Assembly: GCA_030596245.1 (NCBI GenBank) | Contig: JAUVKN010000137.1 | Location: 1 to 10,045, forward strand | DNA: 10,045 bases | Source of the DNA: Bacteroidia bacterium | Lineage (GTDB): Bacteria > Bacteroidota > Bacteroidia > Bacteroidales > GCA-2748055 | Direction: 5' to 3' | Shown: piece after piece, positions 5,463 through 10,045 of the stretch | Numbering within the stretch: position 1 is the first letter of the stretch | How the letters are laid out: each line of letters begins with the position of its first letter | Translations under genes and position numbers: made by a program | Notes under the pieces: generated by a model | What the model was told of the DNA's origin: nothing | Databases searched by the model: none | What the model saw: only the letters and a program-made list of their open reading frames with translations

Positions 5463-7034
5463 ATGATGCACGCAAACGAAGATCACCCCGTAAACTTTTC
5501 AAGAGTTGTTCTTACTATTTTACGCCTGTTGGTGGGATGGCATTTTTTATACGAAGGGATATCCAAACTCGCCATACCCGGCTGGTCCAGCTCTGCCTAT
5601 TTAATGGAATCCAAATGGCTTTTTTCCGGATTCTTCCATTGGATCATTTCCAGTCCTACAGCAATGGCTGTTACCGATTTTATAAATATCTGGGGATTGA
5701 TACTGATTGGCCTGGGTTTGTTTTTAGGCCTTTTCACCAGGTTAGCCAGTATTTCAGGCATCCTGATGCTCCTTCTATATTACATTGCAAATCCACCCTT
5801 TGTAGAGTCAAGTCTGCCCAGCTATGGACAATATTTCATTGTCAATTTCAATTTGATTGAAGCCGGTATTCTACTCCTGTTTGCATTGTTAAGGAGAGAG
5901 TACCTGTGGAGCATTGATCGTATAATCAAAGGAATATTTCAAAGGAAGAAGGAGAAGGTGTTTCCTCCTGAAGAAAATAGTGAATCGGACGTAAACACCC
6001 GGAGAGAATTACTCAAAAATCTTGCCTCAATACCTGTTTTAGGGATTGCGTTTTTTGGGATGGCAAAAAAGAGTGGATGGTTAAGTTTTGAGGAGGACAA
6101 TTTAAAAAAGACAGATGCCACTACCAGCGCCACACTAATGCGGGCGAAAATGTGGGACATAAGCGAACTGAAAGGGAAAGTACAGAAAGGAAAAATTAAA
6201 CATGTGGAGATGAGCAGAATTATTCCGGGAGGGAACCTGGTGGCTGGTTTTGCCCATGCCCGGGATTTGATTTATGTGTCGAATATGATCAAAAATTACT
6301 TTACCGATGAGAAGGTGATTGAAACCCTGTGGCTGTATGAAGCGTGTGGTATCAACACCATCATTTTCAGAACTGATGAACAGACCATCAGAATACTGGA
6401 AAAGTATTGGCAAAGAGGTGGGAAGATTCAATGGATTGCACAGACATATCCGAAAGATGATGATCTGTCGAACATTCAGCTAGCTATTGATACAGGAGCT
6501 GTAGGAGCTTTTGTGATGGGGAATATTGCAGATAAGCTGGTTTTCGAAAATCGTTTGGAATACCTGGCAAAGCCCATCGAATTTATCAGAAGTCAGGGTT
6601 TAATCGCCGGAACAGCTGGCCATGCGATCCAGGTACCCATGGCATGTGTGGAAAATGGGATTGATACTGATTTCTTTATGAAAACTTTTCATCATGACAA
6701 ATACTGGTCAGCCATACCCTCTGAAAACCGAAATGAATTTATGCATGACCTGGGCAAAGGCAGTCTGGATCGAAATCAATTTCATGATAATAGCTGGTGT
6801 GCTTCGTCAGAGGAGGTGACCGCCTTTTTTAAAAAATCAACAACGCCCTGGATTGGCTATAAAGTGCTTGCTGCAGGAGCCATTCAACCAGAAGATGGAT
6901 TTAAATACGCCTTTGAAAATGGTGCGGACTTTATTTGCGTGGGAATGTTTGATTTTCAGGTGATTCCAAATGCCAACATAGTGTACAACACCTTAAACTC
7001 CAATCTCAACAGAGAGAGAAGCTGGTTCGCATAA
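5463..7034 (+). CDS. DoxX-like membrane domain fused through a Tat motif to a TIM-barrel-like domain
   Basis: A 523-residue protein. Residues ~13-145 hold four hydrophobic helices (about 13-35, 72-91, 93-110, 124-143) and the DoxX-type opening LRLLVGWHFLYEGISKL. A charged linker (~144-178) follows, then T179-R180-R181-E-L-L-K185, a good twin-arginine motif (consensus S/T-R-R-x-F-L-K), and a short hydrophobic stretch (187-200). The rest (~225-523) looks like an alpha/beta barrel: LYEACGINTIIFR, IDTGAVGAFVMG, GLIAGTAGHAIQVP with H387, DFFMKTFHHDKYWSA with K407, YKVLAAGAI with K467, and GADFICVGMFDFQ. The barrel resembles Tat-exported proteins of unknown function that I recall from Planctomycetes and Bacteroidota; I know no assigned activity. 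Four helices would return the chain to the cytoplasm, so the Tat helix would put the barrel in the periplasm. It probably shares a transcript with the serine hydrolase. Confidence 0.82.
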   Translation: MMHANEDHPVNFSRVVLTILRLLVGWHFLYEGISKLAIPGWSSSAYLMESKWLFSGFFHWIISSPTAMAVTDFINIWGLILIGLGLFLGLFTRLASISGILMLLLYYIANPPFVESSLPSYGQYFIVNFNLIEAGILLLFALLRREYLWSIDRIIKGIFQRKKEKVFPPEENSESDVNTRRELLKNLASIPVLGIAFFGMAKKSGWLSFEEDNLKKTDATTSATLMRAKMWDISELKGKVQKGKIKHVEMSRIIPGGNLVAGFAHARDLIYVSNMIKNYFTDEKVIETLWLYEACGINTIIFRTDEQTIRILEKYWQRGGKIQWIAQTYPKDDDLSNIQLAIDTGAVGAFVMGNIADKLVFENRLEYLAKPIEFIRSQGLIAGTAGHAIQVPMACVENGIDTDFFMKTFHHDKYWSAIPSENRNEFMHDLGKGSLDRNQFHDNSWCASSEEVTAFFKKSTTPWIGYKVLAAGAIQPEDGFKYAFENGADFICVGMFDFQVIPNANIVYNTLNSNLNRERSWFA

Positions 7035-7214
7035 TATAAACTTATGAAAATAAGTACACAGATTGGATCAGATATTACTGTTTTAAGGAAATTATTATTA
7101 TAATTGTATGCTATTGTTGTGATGCAAGAGTGCTAAATCTGGAGAAAAACTAAACCTTTACTAAAATATATTAAACTAACTTGTATTCATTACTAACCCA
7201 AAACTACTTTAATT
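7035..7214 (+). promoter_or_regulatory. Upstream region of the SusC gene with a weak promoter candidate
   Basis: This 180-base AT-rich gap must carry the SusC promoter if the receptor starts its own operon. TAACTTG at 7177-7183 is near the Bacteroidota -7 consensus and lies 31 bases before the ATG, with TTTA (7157-7160) upstream at a short spacing. Neither box is strong. No riboswitch or anti-sigma gene is visible in it. Confidence 0.25.
7040..7055 (+). other. Small hairpin after the DoxX-Tat-TIM gene
   Basis: ACTTAT (7040-7045) and ATAAGT (7050-7055) form a perfect 6-bp AT-rich stem with a GAAA loop five bases after the stop codon. It has no T run, so it is at best a weak terminator or a 3' end stabiliser. 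Confidence 0.35.
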
Positions 7215-10045
7215 ATGCGTAATTCTTCTTTGTGGAAAAGCGGCATGCTGTCTCTTCTCCTCTTTGGCTTTGCGGTGAGTGTTTCTTTCGCTCAGCAAAG
7301 GACGGTTACAGGTACGGTAACATCTGAAGATCAGGGAGCTCTTCCCGGAGTGAACATTGTGATTCAGGGAACTACTACAGGAGCTGTAACCGATGTTCAA
7401 GGTAACTACACCATAGTTGTTCCGGGACCGGACGCAGTACTGGTGTTCTCTTTTATTGGTTACTCGACCGTCGCGGTCACTGTGGGGGATCAATCTGTAA
7501 TTGATCCCATATTAGCTCCGGATGTAACTGCACTGGATGAAATTGTTGTAACCGGTTATACGACGCAGAGAAAAGCAGATATCACCGGAGCTGTGGCAGT
7601 TGTGGATGTTGATGAAATGAACAGGGGCACCACTTCGGCAAGTTTTGTTCAGAAACTGGATGGCCGGGCTGCAGGTGTTGTGGTGAATGCAGGTGGACAA
7701 CCAGGTGGAAGAAACACGGTTCGAATCAGGGGGGTAAGCTCCTTTACTGACAACGATCCACTTTACATTGTGGATGGTGTTCCAACGGAATGTGCTTTTT
7801 TTAACTGGCTTAACCCAAATGACATTGAGTCCATCCAGGTGTTGAAAGATCCCTCCACTGCATCCATTTATGGAGCTCGTGCAAACAATGGGGTAATTAT
7901 CATCACCACCAAAAAGGGAAAGAAAGGGAAAGCTACATTTACTGTGGATGCCAATCTTGGTGTTCAGACACCCGTTAGCGGGATGGATAAAATGTTGATC
8001 CAGGATCCAATGGATTATTTCGAAATTGTAAAGAGGAGCCATGATAATGCAGGATTAGTAATGCCTGAGAATATTTATGGGGATCCTAATAATCCATCCA
8101 TTCCAAATTATATATGGCCCAATGACGGTGTGAGTCAAACAAATACTGTGGATGAAAGCACCTATTCATTCCCCGACAATCTGATCATGCCTTCTTCCCA
8201 AGGAACAGACTGGTGGGACGAAGCTTTTGATCCTTCTCTGGTCCAGGATTACAATATTGGAATGAGCGGAGGTACTGACAACTCGGTATATAATATTTCA
8301 ATGCAATATTATAATCAGGATGGAACATTGAAATACAACTTCCTGGAAAGGTTTTCCATGAGGGCCAATACTGAATTTAAGTTTGGCCGACTGACTATCG
8401 GAGAGAATTTAGCCCTCTCAAGGGAACAAAACGCTGGCGGAATCGGTAATCAGGGTGAGCAATCCATCATTGGACAGATCATCAAGATGCAGCCGATCAT
8501 TCCCGTATTTGATATCGATGGATATTATGCCGGGGCCAAAGCCAATACACTGGGAAACGGAAGTAACCCAATTCGTCAGGCGTTCCAGAGAAAAGATAAC
8601 ATAGGTACCTACAACAAGATATTTGGTAATTTTTATGCAGCGGTTGACATCATCGATGGTTTGCAGCTCAGATCGAGTTTTGGTTTTGATATGGACAACA
8701 GCCTCTATAAGGGTTTTGGATGGCCTTCTCCGGAAAACTCCGAACCCTCAACTGTTACCAGCCTTAATGAGAATTATGCAACAGGGATCAACTGGATCTG
8801 GACCAATACCCTGGCCTATAATAAAACGTTTGGCGGAGACCACAATGTGAGCGTTCTGGCAGGGTATGAGGCCATTGACCATAAGTATAATAACCTGGAT
8901 AGTCGCATGGCAGGATATGTAACCGATGATATGAATGCATGGTATATCAGGGATGCATTAGGTGATCAGAGTACTAAAGTTGTCAATAGTTATGGTTCTG
9001 TCAGTTCAATGACTTCCATCTTCGGAAAGGTTGATTATAACTTTGCACGTAAATATTATGTGAGTGGTACCATTCGCAGGGACGGCTCTTCAAAATTCGG
9101 ACCCAACTACCGTTATGGTGTGTTCCCGGCCTTTAGTGCAGGATGGCGTATTTCCGATGAAAGCTTTATGCAGGGCTTAGCCTGGTTAAGCGACCTTCGG
9201 ATCCGAGGTGGATGGGGAGTAACAGGTAATCAGAGTATTCCCAGTGGAAGAACCGGCAACCAGTTCGGCGGAAGTACCCTGGACACCTATTACGATATAA
9301 ATGGAACAAATACTTCTCTGGTGACGGGGTATAGATTAACCGCCCTGGGTAATCCGGACCTCAAATGGGAAGAAAACATCTCAACAAACATCGGTTTTGA
9401 CCTGGCTTTATTAGAAAACAGATTAACCCTTGTCCTGGATGTGTATCAAAGGACTGTGGACGACCTCTTATACAGCCCTGCGCTGCCTGCAACCGCAGGT
9501 CGTGCCAGTCCCCCTATGGTAAATATCGGGACCATGGAAAACAATGGATTTGATTTCTCCATTGGATACAGAAGCGCTGCTACCGGTGATTTCACCTGGA
9601 ATGTGGACTTTGTAGGAAGTCATTACAGGAACGAGATCATTAGCATTGACGGGGAGCAGGAATTCTTCTACGGCCCAACCGGTGGTAGGGGAGGAACGAC
9701 GGTCATCAACGAGATTTACAACCCCATCGGTTCCTTCTTTGGTTTTGAACAGGATGGTATATTCCAGAATCAGGGTGAAGTGGATTCACACGCTGCGCAG
9801 GATGGAAAAGCCGTTGGAAGATTCCGTTATGTGGATCAGAACGACGATGGAATGATCAATTCAGAGGACAGAACCATCATCGGCAGTCCCCATCCCGATT
9901 TTACAGGAGGTTTGAACTTTGGTGCCCAGTGGAAAAACTTCGATTTCACGCTGTTCCTCTTCGCATCGCTGGGGAACGAAATATTTGATATCACAAAAGA
10001 GTTCACCGTATTCAGGTTGTTCAATACCAACGTAAGACAGGATCG
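7215..10045 (+). CDS. SusC/RagA-family TonB-dependent outer-membrane receptor, 3' end missing
   Basis: The frame is open from the ATG at 7215 to the right edge, 943 codons. Family members are usually about 1000-1100 residues, so perhaps a tenth is missing. Domains in order: a signal peptide with likely cleavage after VSFA (residue 26); a carboxypeptidase-like regulatory domain (~29-105, TVTGTV... GALPGVNIVIQGT... GNYTI); a TonB box-like DEIVVTGY (108-115); a plug domain with DGRAAGV, IRGVSSF, LYIVDGVP (183-190), NPNDIESIQVLKDPS (200-214) and IYGARANNGVIIITTKKG; then the 22-strand barrel with NYRYGVFPAFSAGWRIS, GGWGVTGNQ, NPDLKWE and PHPDFTGGLNFG. These are SusC signatures. It would import oligosaccharides or other large ligands with a SusD lipoprotein, whose gene should lie just past the window. 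The ligand cannot be told from the sequence. Confidence 0.96.
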   Translation, partial: MRNSSLWKSGMLSLLLFGFAVSVSFAQQRTVTGTVTSEDQGALPGVNIVIQGTTTGAVTDVQGNYTIVVPGPDAVLVFSFIGYSTVAVTVGDQSVIDPILAPDVTALDEIVVTGYTTQRKADITGAVAVVDVDEMNRGTTSASFVQKLDGRAAGVVVNAGGQPGGRNTVRIRGVSSFTDNDPLYIVDGVPTECAFFNWLNPNDIESIQVLKDPSTASIYGARANNGVIIITTKKGKKGKATFTVDANLGVQTPVSGMDKMLIQDPMDYFEIVKRSHDNAGLVMPENIYGDPNNPSIPNYIWPNDGVSQTNTVDESTYSFPDNLIMPSSQGTDWWDEAFDPSLVQDYNIGMSGGTDNSVYNISMQYYNQDGTLKYNFLERFSMRANTEFKFGRLTIGENLALSREQNAGGIGNQGEQSIIGQIIKMQPIIPVFDIDGYYAGAKANTLGNGSNPIRQAFQRKDNIGTYNKIFGNFYAAVDIIDGLQLRSSFGFDMDNSLYKGFGWPSPENSEPSTVTSLNENYATGINWIWTNTLAYNKTFGGDHNVSVLAGYEAIDHKYNNLDSRMAGYVTDDMNAWYIRDALGDQSTKVVNSYGSVSSMTSIFGKVDYNFARKYYVSGTIRRDGSSKFGPNYRYGVFPAFSAGWRISDESFMQGLAWLSDLRIRGGWGVTGNQSIPSGRTGNQFGGSTLDTYYDINGTNTSLVTGYRLTALGNPDLKWEENISTNIGFDLALLENRLTLVLDVYQRTVDDLLYSPALPATAGRASPPMVNIGTMENNGFDFSIGYRSAATGDFTWNVDFVGSHYRNEIISIDGEQEFFYGPTGGRGGTTVINEIYNPIGSFFGFEQDGIFQNQGEVDSHAAQDGKAVGRFRYVDQNDDGMINSEDRTIIGSPHPDFTGGLNFGAQWKNFDFTLFLFASLGNEIFDITKEFTVFRLFNTNVRQD

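Noticed and set aside
7044..7103. Possible 19-residue peptide between the DoxX fusion and SusC genes
   Set aside because: Its start is inside the small hairpin, the sequence ends in a low-complexity TTA run and nothing supports translation.
7512..8042. 176-residue minus-strand open frame inside the SusC gene
   Set aside because: It lies fully antisense to the plug and early barrel region, which has clear SusC motifs; the translation has no family features and is rich in cysteine and histidine as antisense frames often are.

Overview
The window looks like a Bacteroidota chromosome, probably a marine or gut-type carbohydrate degrader. The evidence is a SusC/RagA-type TonB-dependent receptor, a long NagB-PIG-L fusion of the kind found in that phylum, a DUF1080 protein, and AT-rich intergenic DNA without clear Shine-Dalgarno sequences. 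No tRNA, rRNA, CRISPR array, transposase or phage gene was seen.

Layout. (1) 1-411: 3' end of a plus-strand DUF1080 (3-keto-disaccharide hydrolase-like) gene, closed by a strong intrinsic terminator at 447-479. (2) 736-3935: two minus-strand genes, transcribed right to left. A creatininase-family amidohydrolase comes first, then a 773-residue fusion of a glucosamine-6-phosphate deaminase-like domain and a PIG-L/LmbE deacetylase-like domain. Two tandem terminator hairpins follow on the minus strand, the first overlapping the stop codon. An inverted repeat that could be an operator or attenuator lies between the two genes. (3) 3936-4114: a divergent intergenic region carrying a compact, GC-richer palindromic element resembling a REP or small non-autonomous element. 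(4) 4115-7034: two co-oriented plus-strand genes, a secreted S12-type serine hydrolase and a 523-residue protein joining a DoxX-like four-helix membrane domain, an internal twin-arginine motif and a TIM-barrel-like domain. Five exact 7-bp repeats start at the first gene's stop codon and fill most of the gap. (5) 7215-10045: a SusC-like outer-membrane receptor that runs off the right edge. A SusD partner is expected just beyond.

How the genes may work together (inference). The SusC receptor would import glycans or oligosaccharides. The DUF1080 protein and the DoxX-Tat-TIM protein would act on substrates at the cell envelope. The minus-strand pair would act in the cytoplasm on amino sugars or other amide-bearing compounds (deacetylation, deamination, amide hydrolysis). 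The least conventional item is the DoxX-Tat-TIM fusion, whose layout fits a membrane protein needing Sec for its first four helices and Tat for its fifth.
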